The position numbers were made by a program, and so were the translations under genes. From the NCBI RefSeq assembly GCF_001427025.1, contig NZ_LMGA01000001.1, positions 1,391,775-1,455,774 on the forward strand: a DNA stretch of 64,000 nt, in the 5' to 3' direction. Positions 1 through 8,974 of this stretch are shown in pieces (the first letter of the stretch is position 1; each line of letters starts with the position of its first letter). Below the pieces are notes generated by a model. That model was not told the DNA's origin, did no database searches, and was given only the letters and a program-made list of their open reading frames with translations. Origin of the DNA: Mesorhizobium sp. Root554. Lineage in GTDB: Bacteria; Pseudomonadota; Alphaproteobacteria; Rhizobiales; Rhizobiaceae.

Positions 1-2219
1 GGAATAACGGCGCCGCCCGGGTTTTCCGGCTTCACCTTGATCGGCTGGTTGTCCGCTTTGACGATAGCCGGAGCCTCGCTGCCGCTGCCGCCCCCAAAGG
101 AAAGGGCAAAGGCGCCGACACCACCGACGACGGCAATGGCAGCAACAGCCCCTGCCCACAAGAGCAGCCGGTTGCGCGGCCTCGCCTGCTCGGCCTCCGA
201 AGCCGCCGCGATATCCATCGACTGGTCGAGATCCGGATCGTAGTCGAACGCATCGTCGTCGGCCACGGCGGCGCGATTTCCGCCAAAGGAATCGAGATCG
301 AAATCGTCCAGCGGATCGCTGGCCGCCGAACGGTTTGCTGTCGCGGCATCCGGCGCCCCGGCGTAGACACTCGCGGCAGCGCCGCGCTGGTAGCCGGCGC
401 CATAGGCATCGTCGTCGTAAGAGCTGGCAGCTGGCGCGGCAGACGAAGGTTCGCCAGCATTCATCTCGTTGAGAATGCTGCTGAACTCCGCATCCAGATC
501 GTCGTAGGACGCGGCGTCAGTCCTGGCTTCCTCGAAGGCGACTTCGGGGAGGTCGAGATCGTCGGCCAGCGCCACGACACGCTCGGGAACGTCGATAGTC
601 TCGACATCGGGCATGTCTTCATATCGAGGGGCTCTAGCCGCGGGCGTGCTTGCTGGATAAGACGCCGCAGCGGATACAGGCGGCGTTGCCGTGGAAGACG
701 CCGCTGCCGTTTGCCAGGAGGTGTCAGCGCGCGGCTGCGTGGGCGTCTGCCAGGCAGGCATCGCGGCAGCCGAAATCGCCGCGGCCGAGGCCACGGCAGG
801 CGCAACCACCCCAACCGACCCGAAATGCTTGTCCAGTTCGGCGTCGAAATCGTTTTCGTCGAAATCCGCAGCACCCTGGGCTTCGCCCTCGTCTGCTTCG
901 CTGTCATCGGTTTCTGCGGCATCGATCTCCATATCGCTGAAATCGACCGCTTCCAGATCGACCAGCAATGCCGGGTCAATGTCTTCTTCGATGTCGGCCC
1001 GCGATTCACCCTGGTCGGCTGCGATATCGAGGTCCCAGGCCGCCGCATCGAAGTCGTCGATCGGATCCGCTTCGGCGACGACCGGCGCAGCCGTTTCATC
1101 GGAAGCGGTAACAGGCGGTGCTTCAACCACTTCAGGCTGCACAACGGGACGCGCGCTCATGCGGTTCAAAAGCGCATTGAGTTCGTCTTCAAGCGAATTG
1201 TCGTCTTCGGTCACGGCAGCAGCCGCTGCCGGCTCGGCCGGAGCGGCATAGGCTGGCGCGGCATAGACGGGAGCCACCGTTTGCACGGGCTCGACTTCCG
1301 GCTCACCGAGATCGGCAAAGGCATCGTCGAGGTCCATGCCGAGGTCGAGATCGTCGGCCAACTCCGTCGATTGGGCGTTCGCCGGCAGCATGGCGTCGTC
1401 CTCTTCAGCAACGGCGTCCTCCGCCTCAAGCGCGGATTCCCCGGCAAGCTCAAGCGAAGGCATGTCGAAATCCATATCGACATCGGCCATTGCGCCGTCG
1501 AGCGAACGATCATCGCCCTGCACGGCCGCATGCACGGCCTGCTGCGCAGGCTGTTCGGCGTCGAACTCCAAATCGTCAAAGACAGCTTCGTCGAAATCGT
1601 CCTCGGACGGTTCGGACACTACCGGATCGGCAGACTGCGCGAAGCCAGGCCCGGCCAAAGCCTCCGGCTCAACGATCTGCTCCGCGTCGAAATCGTCTTC
1701 TTCGTCAGCATCAAACTGAAGCGGCGCCTCGGCCGGCGCATTGAAATCGCTTTCAAACGAACGGGCGACTGCGTCTTCGAAATCATCCTCGATCGGGCCG
1801 GTCTCGGCCTGTTCAGTCTCGGGCAATGCGAATGCGTCGGAAGCTGCCCCGCGGATCTCTCCGGCAGCCGCATCGGGCTCATCCAGCAGGAATTCGTCGT
1901 CGAGCGACAGAGAAAGCTCGTCGGCGCCTTCCTCGACCGCGCTGTCGTCGGCGGCCTCAAAAACAGCCGGTTCATGGCGATCACCGACACGATTTTCGAC
2001 AGGCGCAGGCTGTTCGTCCAACCCATCGAGTGCGTCGAACTCGCCCATCAATTCCTTCTCGAGGTCGATATCGAACCCGTCGCCCTCAGGTACCTGGGCC
2101 GCCTGCGGCCTGGAAGGCTCGCGTGGGTCGAAGCCCATGATCTTGGTCAATTCGGCGAACGGATCATCGTCCGCGATATCGTTTTGACTGGCGATCTTAA
2201 GGTGATTTCTCTCTGCCAT
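1..2219 (-). CDS. SPOR-type cell-division protein, N-terminal part (runs off the left edge)
   Basis: A single frame is open from an ATG at 2219 to the window edge, about 739 codons with no stop. The first ~675 residues are very acidic and low in complexity, with recurring D/E-F-D clusters such as DDFD and DLD. One membrane segment follows (about residues 682-706, RLLLWAGAVAAIAVV...) and then a PVKVKPENPGG-like periplasmic stretch. Rhizobial proteins of this layout, encoded beside argS and dgt, end in a peptidoglycan-binding SPOR domain; that domain would lie outside the window, so this part is inferred. The product would be an inner-membrane protein recruited to septal glycan. Long frames on the opposite strand are shadows of this biased sequence. 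The gene lies 104 bp downstream of argS on the same strand. Confidence 0.85.
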   Translation of the reverse strand, partial: MAERNHLKIASQNDIADDDPFAELTKIMGFDPREPSRPQAAQVPEGDGFDIDLEKELMGEFDALDGLDEQPAPVENRVGDRHEPAVFEAADDSAVEEGADELSLSLDDEFLLDEPDAAAGEIRGAASDAFALPETEQAETGPIEDDFEDAVARSFESDFNAPAEAPLQFDADEEDDFDAEQIVEPEALAGPGFAQSADPVVSEPSEDDFDEAVFDDLEFDAEQPAQQAVHAAVQGDDRSLDGAMADVDMDFDMPSLELAGESALEAEDAVAEEDDAMLPANAQSTELADDLDLGMDLDDAFADLGEPEVEPVQTVAPVYAAPAYAAPAEPAAAAAVTEDDNSLEDELNALLNRMSARPVVQPEVVEAPPVTASDETAAPVVAEADPIDDFDAAAWDLDIAADQGESRADIEEDIDPALLVDLEAVDFSDMEIDAAETDDSEADEGEAQGAADFDENDFDAELDKHFGSVGVVAPAVASAAAISAAAMPAWQTPTQPRADTSWQTAAASSTATPPVSAAASYPASTPAARAPRYEDMPDVETIDVPERVVALADDLDLPEVAFEEARTDAASYDDLDAEFSSILNEMNAGEPSSAAPAASSYDDDAYGAGYQRGAAASVYAGAPDAATANRSAASDPLDDFDLDSFGGNRAAVADDDAFDYDPDLDQSMDIAAASEAEQARPRNRLLLWAGAVAAIAVVGGVGAFALSFGGGSGSEAPAIVKADNQPIKVKPENPGGAVI

Positions 2220-2323
2220 TATCGTTCCCGAACTCATACTCATTCGGACGCCATGGACGTCGCGCAGGGTTGGCCTTTACCAGCGCAATGTGGGCAAAAG
2301 GTGTCAGGGTTCCGGGGTCGGAC

Positions 2324-4081
2324 CTAACGCATCTCCGTGGGCGCATCGGCCCCGATCAACGTCAGGCCGGATGTCAAAACATCCGAAACGGCCTGCACCA
2401 GCCCTAGTCTGGCATAGGTTGATTGTCGGTCGTTAACCTTAACAAAACGTAAGTCCGGATTTTCCGTGCCCCTGTTCCAATGCGCATGGAAGGTGCTGGC
2501 GAGATCGTAGAGATAGAATGCAAGCCTATGCGGCTCCAGCGAAAGCGCTGCCTGCTCGATCAGCCGCGGGTATTCGGCGAGCTTGCGGATGAGACCGATC
2601 TCACCTTCGTCGGTCAGCGATGGCAACTCCGGCACCAGAACCTCGCGGCTGAAACTGTCGCGTGGAAACTGCTCCGCCGCCTGCCGGAATACGGAATGGC
2701 AGCGCGCCGATGCGTACTGCACATAGAAAACCGGGTTGTCCTTCGACTGCTCGGTGACCTTGGCGAAATCGAAATCGAGCGGCGCGTCGTTCTTGCGATA
2801 GAGCATCATGAAGCGGATCGGGTCGCGGCCCACCTCCTCCACCACTTCGCGCAGCGTCACGAAATCGCCCGAACGCTTCGACATCCGCACCGGCTCGCCG
2901 TCGCGGAACAAGCGGACCAACTGGCAAAGCAGCACTGTGAGCTTGACCTTGTCGCCGGCGACGGCGCGCGCCAGCGCTTCCAGCCGCTTGACGTACCCGC
3001 CGTGGTCAGCGCCGAGTACATAGATCAGATCGTCGAAGCCGCGATCCACCTTGTCCTTGAGATAGGCGACGTCAGCGGCGAAATAAGTGAACGAACCGTC
3101 GGACTTGATCAGCGCCCGGTCGAGGTCGTCCCCGACGTCGGTGGAGCGAAACAGCGTCTGCTCGCGATCTTCCCAGTCGTCCGGCCTTTCACCTTTCGGC
3201 GGTGGCAGCTTGCCCTTGTAGATATGGCCCTTGAGCGTCAGGTCGGCGATCGCCGACCGGATCGCCTTGGCATTGTTGGCATGCAGCGAACGCTCGGACA
3301 CGAACAGATCGTGTTTGACGTTCAGGAGGGCGAGGTCATCCCGGATCATCGCCATCATCGCGTCGATGGTCCTGTCTTTGACGATGGCAAGCGCCTCGTC
3401 ATCCGGCATCTGCAGCAGCGCCCGGCCGAACTCCTGCGCCAGCGCCTGTCCGACCGGAACAAGATAGTCGCCCGGATAGAGGCCGGCAGGGATTTCACCG
3501 ATGTCGTCGCCCAGCGCTTCCCGGTAGCGAAGCAGCGCCGAACGGCCGAGCACATCGATCTGCGCGCCCGCATCGTTGATGAGGTATTCCTTTGTCACCT
3601 CATAGCCGGCGAAAGCCATGAGATTGGCGAGCGTGTCGCCGACCACGGCGCCCCGGCAGTGCCCCACATGCATCGGGCCGGTCGGATTGGCCGAGACATA
3701 CTCGACATTGGCCCGGCGGCCCTTCCCGACCGTCGAACGCCCGTAATTACGGCCTTCCGCCAGCAAGTCGGCCAGATGCGCCTGCCAGAAGCTGCCCGTC
3801 AGCCTGAGATTGACGAAGCCCGGCCCGGCGACCTCGGCGCTGGCGACGTCGCCGTCCCCCTTCAACGCTTCGACGAGGCGTTCGGCCAGCGCGCGCGGGT
3901 TCTGTCCCGCCGGCTTGGCCAGCACCATCGCGGCATTGGTGGCGAGATCGCCGTGACTGGCGTCGCGCGGCGGCTCGACCGCCACGCGCGAAAGATCCAG
4001 CATAGCGCCATCTTTGCCTTTGAGATCAAAGGCTTCGACGGCTTTTATGATTCGCGCACTGAAATCGGCGAAGATGTTCAT
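2324..4081 (-). CDS. argS: arginyl-tRNA synthetase
   Basis: The product is a 585-residue class I aminoacyl-tRNA synthetase that charges tRNA-Arg in the cytoplasm. The N-terminal Add-1 type tRNA-binding domain is followed by the class I HIGH signature as HVGH (residues 138-141, in [12 protein letters not shown]) and a KMSKS-type loop as RMSKR in the second half. The C terminus is a DALR anticodon-binding domain containing the usual YASAR-type segment. Length is normal for the family. It lies 79 bp downstream of dgt and upstream of the SPOR gene, all on the minus strand, the conserved rhizobial order. Confidence 0.97.
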   Translation of the reverse strand: MNIFADFSARIIKAVEAFDLKGKDGAMLDLSRVAVEPPRDASHGDLATNAAMVLAKPAGQNPRALAERLVEALKGDGDVASAEVAGPGFVNLRLTGSFWQAHLADLLAEGRNYGRSTVGKGRRANVEYVSANPTGPMHVGHCRGAVVGDTLANLMAFAGYEVTKEYLINDAGAQIDVLGRSALLRYREALGDDIGEIPAGLYPGDYLVPVGQALAQEFGRALLQMPDDEALAIVKDRTIDAMMAMIRDDLALLNVKHDLFVSERSLHANNAKAIRSAIADLTLKGHIYKGKLPPPKGERPDDWEDREQTLFRSTDVGDDLDRALIKSDGSFTYFAADVAYLKDKVDRGFDDLIYVLGADHGGYVKRLEALARAVAGDKVKLTVLLCQLVRLFRDGEPVRMSKRSGDFVTLREVVEEVGRDPIRFMMLYRKNDAPLDFDFAKVTEQSKDNPVFYVQYASARCHSVFRQAAEQFPRDSFSREVLVPELPSLTDEGEIGLIRKLAEYPRLIEQAALSLEPHRLAFYLYDLASTFHAHWNRGTENPDLRFVKVNDRQSTYARLGLVQAVSDVLTSGLTLIGADAPTEMR

Positions 4082-4160
4082 GGCTGGCTTTCGTAGAAAA
4101 TATCAGGCCGAAATTTCACGTTTTCCGTGATTTCAACTTAAAAGCGGATTTTGGCCCGCC

Positions 4161-5393
4161 CTAGCTCAAATCCGGTGTCCGGTCAAACAGGCGGCGGTGT
4201 TCCTTGAGCGCGTAGGTGTCCGTCATACCGGCCAGGAAATCGGCGACGCTTCGCGCCTTGATGCGGTCCTCGGCCCTGTCCAGCCCCTCGCGCCAGCCGT
4301 CCGGCATCGCCCGCGGGTCGGCGAAGTAGGCGTCGAACAGGTCGGTCACGACTTTTTCCGCATCGGCCCGCACCCGCATGACCTCGGCATGGCGATAGAG
4401 ATGCTTGTAGAGGAAGGATTTCAGCTCCTTCTCGCCTGCTGCCATGGCCGGCGAAAAACCGACCACCTTTTGCCTTGCGCCACGGACGTCGTCCGGCCTC
4501 TGCGGACTCAGGCGGGCCAGGTTTTCGCCGGCGGTCACGATTGTATCCTCGACCATCGCGGTGATCTGCCGCCGCATCAGTTCATGACCGCTGCGCACGT
4601 CATCCAGCCCGGGATAGCGCTGCCGTACCGCGGCCAGGATCGAGCCCGGCAATGCCAGCCCCTCCAGCATGTCGAGCGTCAGCAAACCGGAGCGCAGACC
4701 GTCGTCAATGTCATGGGTGTTGTAGGCGATGTCGTCGGCAATCGCCGCGCACTGCGCTTCAATTCCGGCAAAACGGCTGAGTTCGAGATTATCCAGCTCG
4801 TTATAATCGCGGATCGCTTGCGGCACCGGGCCGTGCAGGCCCTTCCCGTGACCGTCCGTCAACGGGCCATTGTGCTTGACCAGGCCTTCCAGCGTCTCCC
4901 AGCTGAGGTTCAGTCCGTCGAACTCGGCGTAGCGGCGCTCCAGCCGCGTCACGATCCGCAGCGACTGGGCGTTGTGATCGAAGCCGCCCCAGGCCTTCAT
5001 CTTGTCGTTGAGAGCATCCTCGCCGGTATGGCCGAACGGCGTGTGGCCGAAATCGTGCACCAGCGCCACCGCCTCGGCGAGGTCCTCGTCCACCCGCAAG
5101 GCGCGCGCCAGAGCCCGCGCGATCTGCGCCACCTCGATCGTATGGGTGAGCCGGGTGCGGTAATGGTCGCCTTCATGCGCGACAAACACCTGCGTCTTGT
5201 GCTTGAGGCGGCGGAAGGCGGTCGAATGGATGATCCGGTCGCGGTCGCGCTGGAACGGCGTGCGCGTCGGGCTTTCGGGCTCGGCGAACAGGCGTCCTCG
5301 GGTTCGCGCCGGATCGCAGGCATAGGACGCGCGCGGACGATACCCGAATCCGATATCGCCGAGAGCCTCCCCGGCTTTGCGCTCTTCGTTCAT
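4161..5393 (-). CDS. dgt: deoxyguanosinetriphosphate triphosphohydrolase-like protein
   Basis: The product is a 410-residue HD-domain phosphohydrolase of the Dgt type 2 family, which hydrolyses dNTPs to nucleosides and triphosphate. The HD motif is visible as H...[14 protein letters not shown], preceded by a THTIEV histidine segment. The frame is open further upstream to 5561, but the ATG at 5393 is preferred. The longer version would run through the divergent erpA promoter and coding start, and typical family members begin close to the [14 protein letters not shown] region. The gene is divergent from erpA, with 76 bp between starts. Confidence 0.93.
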   Translation of the reverse strand: MNEERKAGEALGDIGFGYRPRASYACDPARTRGRLFAEPESPTRTPFQRDRDRIIHSTAFRRLKHKTQVFVAHEGDHYRTRLTHTIEVAQIARALARALRVDEDLAEAVALVHDFGHTPFGHTGEDALNDKMKAWGGFDHNAQSLRIVTRLERRYAEFDGLNLSWETLEGLVKHNGPLTDGHGKGLHGPVPQAIRDYNELDNLELSRFAGIEAQCAAIADDIAYNTHDIDDGLRSGLLTLDMLEGLALPGSILAAVRQRYPGLDDVRSGHELMRRQITAMVEDTIVTAGENLARLSPQRPDDVRGARQKVVGFSPAMAAGEKELKSFLYKHLYRHAEVMRVRADAEKVVTDLFDAYFADPRAMPDGWREGLDRAEDRIKARSVADFLAGMTDTYALKEHRRLFDRTPDLS

Positions 5394-5410
5394 CTCGCTG
5401 GCCGATGCTG

Positions 5411-5439
5411 TTGACTTGCCCCGTCCGGGTTCATACCTA
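5411..5439 (+). promoter_or_regulatory. sigma-70-type promoter of erpA
   Basis: A TTGACT -35 element (5411-5416) is followed after 17 bp by TACCTA (5434-5439). This places a start near 5446, about 24 nt before the erpA ATG. It sits inside the short dgt/erpA divergent region. The match is by eye only. Confidence 0.55.
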
Positions 5440-5469
5440 TCAGATGCAACCGAACGCAAGGTGACGCCG

Positions 5470-5817
5470 ATGGGCGCGGATGCCAAGACCGCCATGAAAG
5501 TTGAAATGACCGATGCCGCTGCGAAGCGGATCGCCAGAATTGTGTCCGGCGATCCGGGCAAGACGGCGCTGCGCGTTTCCGTCGAAGGCGGCGGCTGTTC
5601 AGGCTTTTCCTACAAGTTCGATCTGGTGGAAAACCGCAACGACGACGACGTCGCCATCGAAAAAGATGGCGCAACCGTGCTCATCGACGATCTGTCGCTC
5701 GTCTATATGGGCGGTTCGGTGATCGATTTCGTCGATGATCTGATGGGCCAGTCCTTCCAGATCAGGAACCCCAACGCTGTCGCATCCTGCGGCTGCGGCA
5801 CGAGTTTTTCCCTGTAG
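5470..5817 (+). CDS. erpA: iron-sulfur cluster insertion protein ErpA (A-type carrier)
   Basis: The product is a 115-residue HesB/IscA-family A-type carrier that holds and passes Fe-S clusters to apoproteins. The three cluster-binding cysteines are present: Cys43 in GGGCSGF, and Cys107 and Cys109 in the C-terminal SCGCGTSF motif. The frame extends upstream to 5377, but the ATG at 5470 has an AAGGTG ribosome-binding site about 7 nt upstream and gives the family length. An inner ATG at 5494 is a less likely start. A VOC-family gene starts 2 nt after the stop, so the two are probably co-transcribed. Confidence 0.93.
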   Translation: MGADAKTAMKVEMTDAAAKRIARIVSGDPGKTALRVSVEGGGCSGFSYKFDLVENRNDDDVAIEKDGATVLIDDLSLVYMGGSVIDFVDDLMGQSFQIRNPNAVASCGCGTSFSL

Positions 5818-5819
5818 CC

Positions 5820-6203
5820 ATGCCGGCCATCGGCGCGGTCCGGCAGGTCGCGCTCTCGGCCGGGCGCGATCTCGACGCAACGCTGGCGTTCTGGAGCGAG
5901 GTGTTGGGCATGGGCGTCCATTCCCGCTTCGATCCGCCCGGCATAGCGTTTATCATAGCCGGGGACACAAGGTTGCTGTTCACCGACGGCGTGCAGCCCG
6001 GAACCGTCTATCTCGATATATCCGATCTTGACGGATTTCACGCAGCCGCCGCGGCTGGTGGAGTGCCGTTCACGACTGCGCCTGCGCTCGTCCACCATGA
6101 CACGGAAGGGCTTTTCGGCCCGGCCGGCGAGAGCGAGTGGATGGCGTTCCTGAAAGACCCCGGCGGCAACACAATCAGCCTCGTGGAACGCAAAAGCGGC
6201 TGA
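5820..6203 (+). CDS. VOC (glyoxalase/bleomycin-resistance) family protein
   Basis: The product is a 127-residue single VOC module with paired beta-alpha-beta-beta-beta units. The N-terminal half has the typical DLDATLAFWSEVLGM stretch. The C-terminal half ends with the FLKDPGGNTISLVE signature, whose Glu is the usual metal ligand. Such proteins are small metal-dependent lyases, isomerases or dioxygenases, and the substrate cannot be read from sequence. The start lies 2 nt after the erpA stop, indicating a two-gene operon. Confidence 0.85.
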   Translation: MPAIGAVRQVALSAGRDLDATLAFWSEVLGMGVHSRFDPPGIAFIIAGDTRLLFTDGVQPGTVYLDISDLDGFHAAAAAGGVPFTTAPALVHHDTEGLFGPAGESEWMAFLKDPGGNTISLVERKSG

Positions 6204-6218
6204 CATCGCAGCCGCTTT
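6193..6218. terminator. bidirectional terminator between VOC gene and nucleobase permease
   Basis: A perfect 10-bp inverted repeat AAAGCGGCTG / CAGCCGCTTT encloses a 6-nt loop. It overlaps the VOC stop codon and lies about 20 bp past the permease stop. The minus-strand read ends in TTTT, so it best serves the permease. Confidence 0.7.
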
Positions 6219-6239
6219 CGCGCGTCCTTGCCGAAGGCG

Positions 6240-7724
6240 CTAGGCGTCCGCCGCCATTGCCGCCTCACGGGCATCGTGCGTGTCGGCCGCCATGCCGTTG
6301 AAGAAGGCATTCAGCACCACCGCCGAAACCGAAGCCAGCAGGATGCCGGATTCCAGCAGCGGATGCAGCACATGCGGCATCCACATCTTGAAGTCCGGCG
6401 CCACCAGCGGAATCATGCCGAAGCCGACCGACACCGCCACCACGAACAGATTGTTGCGGTTGGTGCGGAAGTCGACATTCGACAGGATACGGATGCCGGT
6501 GGCCGCGACCATGCCGAACATGACCAGCCCTGCCCCGCCGAGCACGAAGGTCGGCAGCGCCTCGACCAGCGCGCCCATCTTCGGCACCAGCCCGAGCACC
6601 ATCAGCACGACGCCGCCGGCGACGCAGACGAAGCGGCTCTTCACGCCGGTGACGCCGACGAGACCGACATTCTGCGAGAACGACGTGTAGGGAAATGTGT
6701 TGAACAGCCCGCCGATCAGCGTGCCGAGACCGTCGGTGCGCAGCCCGGCCGAAAGCATCGGCTGCGTCACCTTCTTGCCGGTCATCTCACCGAGCGCCAG
6801 GAACATGCCGGTCGATTCGATCATGACCACGATCATCACCAGTGTCATGGTCAGGATAAGGATGGGGTCGAAGATCGGGATGCCGAAGCGCAGCGGTTCG
6901 ATCAGCGCGAACCAGCCCGCCTGCCCGACCTTCTCGAAATGCATCATGCCGAGCGCAGCGGTCAGCACACCGCCAATGATGATGCCGAGCAGCACGGCGA
7001 TGTTGGCGACGAAGCCCCTACCGAAGCGGGCGATCAGCAGGATCGCCACCAGCACGACAGCGGAGATGGCGACGCCGGCCACGGGCGCGTAGGCGGCATT
7101 CGGCATCGAGGCGGCAAGTCCCAGGCCAGGCGGCACCGGCGGCACGGTCGAACCCGGCTGCGCGGCGAGATCGGCGACCGCCTTCAGCCAGGCGGCGTTT
7201 TCCGGCGCCACCAGCTTCGGCGCGGTCGGCCCGACCGGGTTGCCGAATATCCAGTTGATGCCGATGCGCATCAGCGACGCGCCGATCACCACGATGATGG
7301 TGCCGGTCACCACCGGCGGAAAGAAGCGCAGCATCCGGCTGACCGCAGGCGCGATCAGCATGGCGACGATGCCGGCGCCGATGATGGCGCCGAAGATCAT
7401 CCGCGCCCCGTCCGGCCCCGGATGCGAGCCGGCCATGGCCGCCATCGGCCCGACCGCGGCGAAAGTTACGCCCATCATGACCGGCAGCTTGATGCCGAAC
7501 CATTGCGTTGCGCCAAACGACTGTATCAGCGTGACGAGTCCGCAGACGAACAGGTCTGCGGAAATCAGGAAGGCGACGTCTTCCGGGCTGAGCTTCAGCG
7601 CCCGGCCGATGATGAGCGGAACGGCGATGGCGCCGGCGTACATGACCAGCACATGCTGGATGCCCAGCGCAGCAAGACGAGGTGCGGGCAGCACCTCGTC
7701 CACGGGATGTGACGTGGATGACAT
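6240..7724 (-). CDS. uracil/xanthine permease, NCS2 (nucleobase:cation symporter-2) family
   Basis: The product is a 494-residue polytopic inner-membrane transporter with about 14 hydrophobic segments. The N-terminal ALGIQHVLVMYAGAIAVP segment and the NAT signature QNVGLVGVTG place it in NCS2/NAT, on the xanthine/urate (UacT/PbuX-like) side rather than strict uracil permeases. It would import a purine base with a cation. The frame opens at 7832, but the ATG at 7724 is chosen because an AAGGGGAA ribosome-binding site precedes it and the MSSTSHPVDEVLPAPRL start fits the family. It is divergent from xthA. The exact substrate is inference. Confidence 0.9.
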   Translation of the reverse strand: MSSTSHPVDEVLPAPRLAALGIQHVLVMYAGAIAVPLIIGRALKLSPEDVAFLISADLFVCGLVTLIQSFGATQWFGIKLPVMMGVTFAAVGPMAAMAGSHPGPDGARMIFGAIIGAGIVAMLIAPAVSRMLRFFPPVVTGTIIVVIGASLMRIGINWIFGNPVGPTAPKLVAPENAAWLKAVADLAAQPGSTVPPVPPGLGLAASMPNAAYAPVAGVAISAVVLVAILLIARFGRGFVANIAVLLGIIIGGVLTAALGMMHFEKVGQAGWFALIEPLRFGIPIFDPILILTMTLVMIVVMIESTGMFLALGEMTGKKVTQPMLSAGLRTDGLGTLIGGLFNTFPYTSFSQNVGLVGVTGVKSRFVCVAGGVVLMVLGLVPKMGALVEALPTFVLGGAGLVMFGMVAATGIRILSNVDFRTNRNNLFVVAVSVGFGMIPLVAPDFKMWMPHVLHPLLESGILLASVSAVVLNAFFNGMAADTHDAREAAMAADA

Positions 7725-7834
7725 GGCATTGTTCCCCTTATTTGTTGACCGCTTCGGTATGCCGACCAGAACCGGTTTCCTTCGCGCGAAGGATAGTGCA
7801 GGATCGCCGTCAACCGCCGCGTCCGCTATCAAGA

Positions 7835-7849
7835 AGTATTTGAAATACT
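7835..7849. repeat. 15-bp perfect inverted repeat upstream of xthA
   Basis: AGTATTT-G-AAATACT is a perfect 7-1-7 palindrome 12 bp upstream of the xthA ATG in the divergent permease/xthA region. The position suits an operator or a hairpin in the xthA leader. No regulator could be assigned. Confidence 0.45.
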
Positions 7850-7861
7850 CGCAGGTTTTTC

Positions 7862-8656
7862 ATGAAAATCGTCACCTGGAACATCAATGGCGTCAGGGCC
7901 CGTATCGGCAACCTCCTTCACTGGCTGAATGAGAGTGCGCCCGACATCGTCTGCCTGCAGGAGATCAAGACGGTCGACGACCAGTTCCCGCGCGCCGAGA
8001 TCGAGGCGCTCGGCTACAATGTCGAGACGCATGGCCAGAAAGGCTTCAACGGCGTCGCCATCCTGTCGAAGCTGCGGTTCGACGAGGTCAACCGCGGCCT
8101 GCCGGGCGACGATGCCGACGAACAGGCGCGCTTCATCGAGGGCGTGTTTTCCACCACCGAGGGCGCGCTGCGGGTCGTTTCGCTCTATCTGCCGAACGGC
8201 AACCCCATCGATGACGCGGTGAAGTTCCCCTACAAATTGTCGTGGATGGCACGGCTGGAACGCTGGGCAGCCGAGCGGCTGGCGCTCGAGGAGGCCTTGG
8301 TTCTGGCGGGCGACTACAACGTCATTCCCGAGCCGATGGACGCCCGGCATCCCGAAAACTGGGTGAACGATGCGCTGTTCCAGCCGCAAACGCGGCAATC
8401 ATTCCGCAGGCTGATGAACCTCGGCTTCACCGAGGCGATCCGCGCCGTGACCGACGCGCCGGACACCTACACCTTCTGGGACTATCAGGCAGGCGCCTGG
8501 CAGAAGAACAACGGCATCCGCATAGACCATCTGCTGCTGTCGCCGGAAGCTGCGAACCGTTTCTCGTCGGCGTTCATCGAAAAGCATGTACGGGCTTGGG
8601 AGAAGCCATCGGACCATGTGCCGGTGGCCATCGAACTGGACCTTGCGGCGGCCTGA
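7862..8656 (+). CDS. xthA: exodeoxyribonuclease III
   Basis: The product is a 264-residue Mg-dependent AP endonuclease/3'-5' exonuclease of the EEP superfamily, acting in base-excision repair. Family motifs are in order: WNINGVRAR at the N terminus, CLQEIKT with the metal-binding Glu, the GDYNV segment with catalytic Asp/Asn, and the C-terminal SDHVPV motif with catalytic Asp-His. The ATG at 7862 gives the standard N terminus MKIVTWNING. Length is normal. Confidence 0.96.
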   Translation: MKIVTWNINGVRARIGNLLHWLNESAPDIVCLQEIKTVDDQFPRAEIEALGYNVETHGQKGFNGVAILSKLRFDEVNRGLPGDDADEQARFIEGVFSTTEGALRVVSLYLPNGNPIDDAVKFPYKLSWMARLERWAAERLALEEALVLAGDYNVIPEPMDARHPENWVNDALFQPQTRQSFRRLMNLGFTEAIRAVTDAPDTYTFWDYQAGAWQKNNGIRIDHLLLSPEAANRFSSAFIEKHVRAWEKPSDHVPVAIELDLAAA

Positions 8657-8681
8657 TCCGGCGCACTGACCAGCGTCGCGA

Positions 8682-8825
8682 TCAGCGACGGTCGCTTTTG
8701 AAAAGCGACCGCGCAGCCAGCCTTGCCGGCTTTGTACGGCGCGGTGGCGCGCTTGCATCCTTCACGGGCGAGATGCCCCAATAGTTGCGATAGATGTCTT
8801 CGAATAGATAATCGACGGGATGCAT
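8682..8825 (-). CDS. 47-residue small protein, divergent from the LacI regulator
   Basis: A short frame begins MHPVDYLFEDIYRNYWG and ends with a basic Arg/Lys-rich tail (...SLFKSDRR). It has an excellent ribosome-binding site, AGGAGA (8832-8837), 6 nt before the ATG. It also has a clear minus-strand promoter (8888-8915) and three LacI-type operator repeats in front of it. The N-terminal half is aromatic and acidic; there is no signal peptide or membrane helix. I do not recognise a family. The expression signals make it likely to be a real small gene controlled by the LacI regulator at 8975, but translation is not proven. Confidence 0.65.
   Translation of the reverse strand: MHPVDYLFEDIYRNYWGISPVKDASAPPRRTKPARLAARSLFKSDRR
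8689..8711. repeat. 23-bp perfect palindrome in the 3' end of the small gene
   Basis: CGGTCGCTTTT-G-AAAAGCGACCG has 11-bp arms around one base and lies in the last codons of the 47-residue gene, 32 bp past xthA. On the plus strand the overlapping AGCGA-CGG-TCGCT-TTT could act as a weak xthA terminator. Confidence 0.45.
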
Positions 8826-8839
8826 CTTTTTTCTCCTGA

Positions 8840-8853
8840 TTGGATCGGTTCAA
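8840..8853. promoter_or_regulatory. LacI-type operator-like repeat O1
   Basis: TTGGATCGGTTCAA is a near-palindrome matching the two other copies at 8875 and 8923. It lies in the leader of the 47-residue gene just upstream of its ribosome-binding site. Confidence 0.6.
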
Positions 8854-8874
8854 TTTAATCGGCCATTGCGCCAA

Positions 8875-8888
8875 TTGGATCGATTCAA
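8875..8888. promoter_or_regulatory. LacI-type operator-like repeat O2
   Basis: TTGGATCGATTCAA has a central CG like most LacI-family operators. It covers the expected transcription start of the minus-strand promoter and touches its -10 box. Confidence 0.65.
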
Positions 8889-8915
8889 AAATAGAGCCGT
8901 TCAGCAAAATGTCAA
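8888..8915 (-). promoter_or_regulatory. promoter of the 47-residue gene
   Basis: Read on the minus strand, a TTGACA -35 (8915-8910) and TATTTT -10 (8893-8888) are separated by 16 bp. It is flanked on both sides by the TTGGATCGATYCAA repeats. Confidence 0.65.
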
Positions 8916-8922
8916 GCAAAAC

Positions 8923-8936
8923 TTGGATCGATCCAA
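8923..8936. promoter_or_regulatory. LacI-type operator-like repeat O3 (perfect palindrome)
   Basis: TTGGATCGATCCAA is perfectly palindromic, extending to 16 bp with flanking C/G (8922-8937). It sits just upstream of the minus-strand -35 box. It also overlaps a possible lacI -35 on the plus strand, consistent with autoregulation. Confidence 0.7.
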
Positions 8937-8974
8937 GATTTGTGCTAGAGCGCGGCAGGGGCTAGAGAGCATTG

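Noticed and set aside
711..2327. A 538-codon frame on the plus strand, rich in Arg/Gly/Ile/Val.
   Set aside because: It is the mirror of the acidic SPOR gene on the minus strand. Its composition follows from that bias, and it has no recognisable domain or ribosome-binding site.
2480..4096. A 538-codon plus-strand frame covering argS.
   Set aside because: It is antisense to a complete, conserved argS. Its composition is typical of the complementary frame in high-GC DNA.
6228..7712. A 494-codon His/Arg/Asp-rich plus-strand frame.
   Set aside because: It is a shadow of the NCS2 permease, whose hydrophobic codons read as His/Asp/Arg on the other strand. It has no domain.
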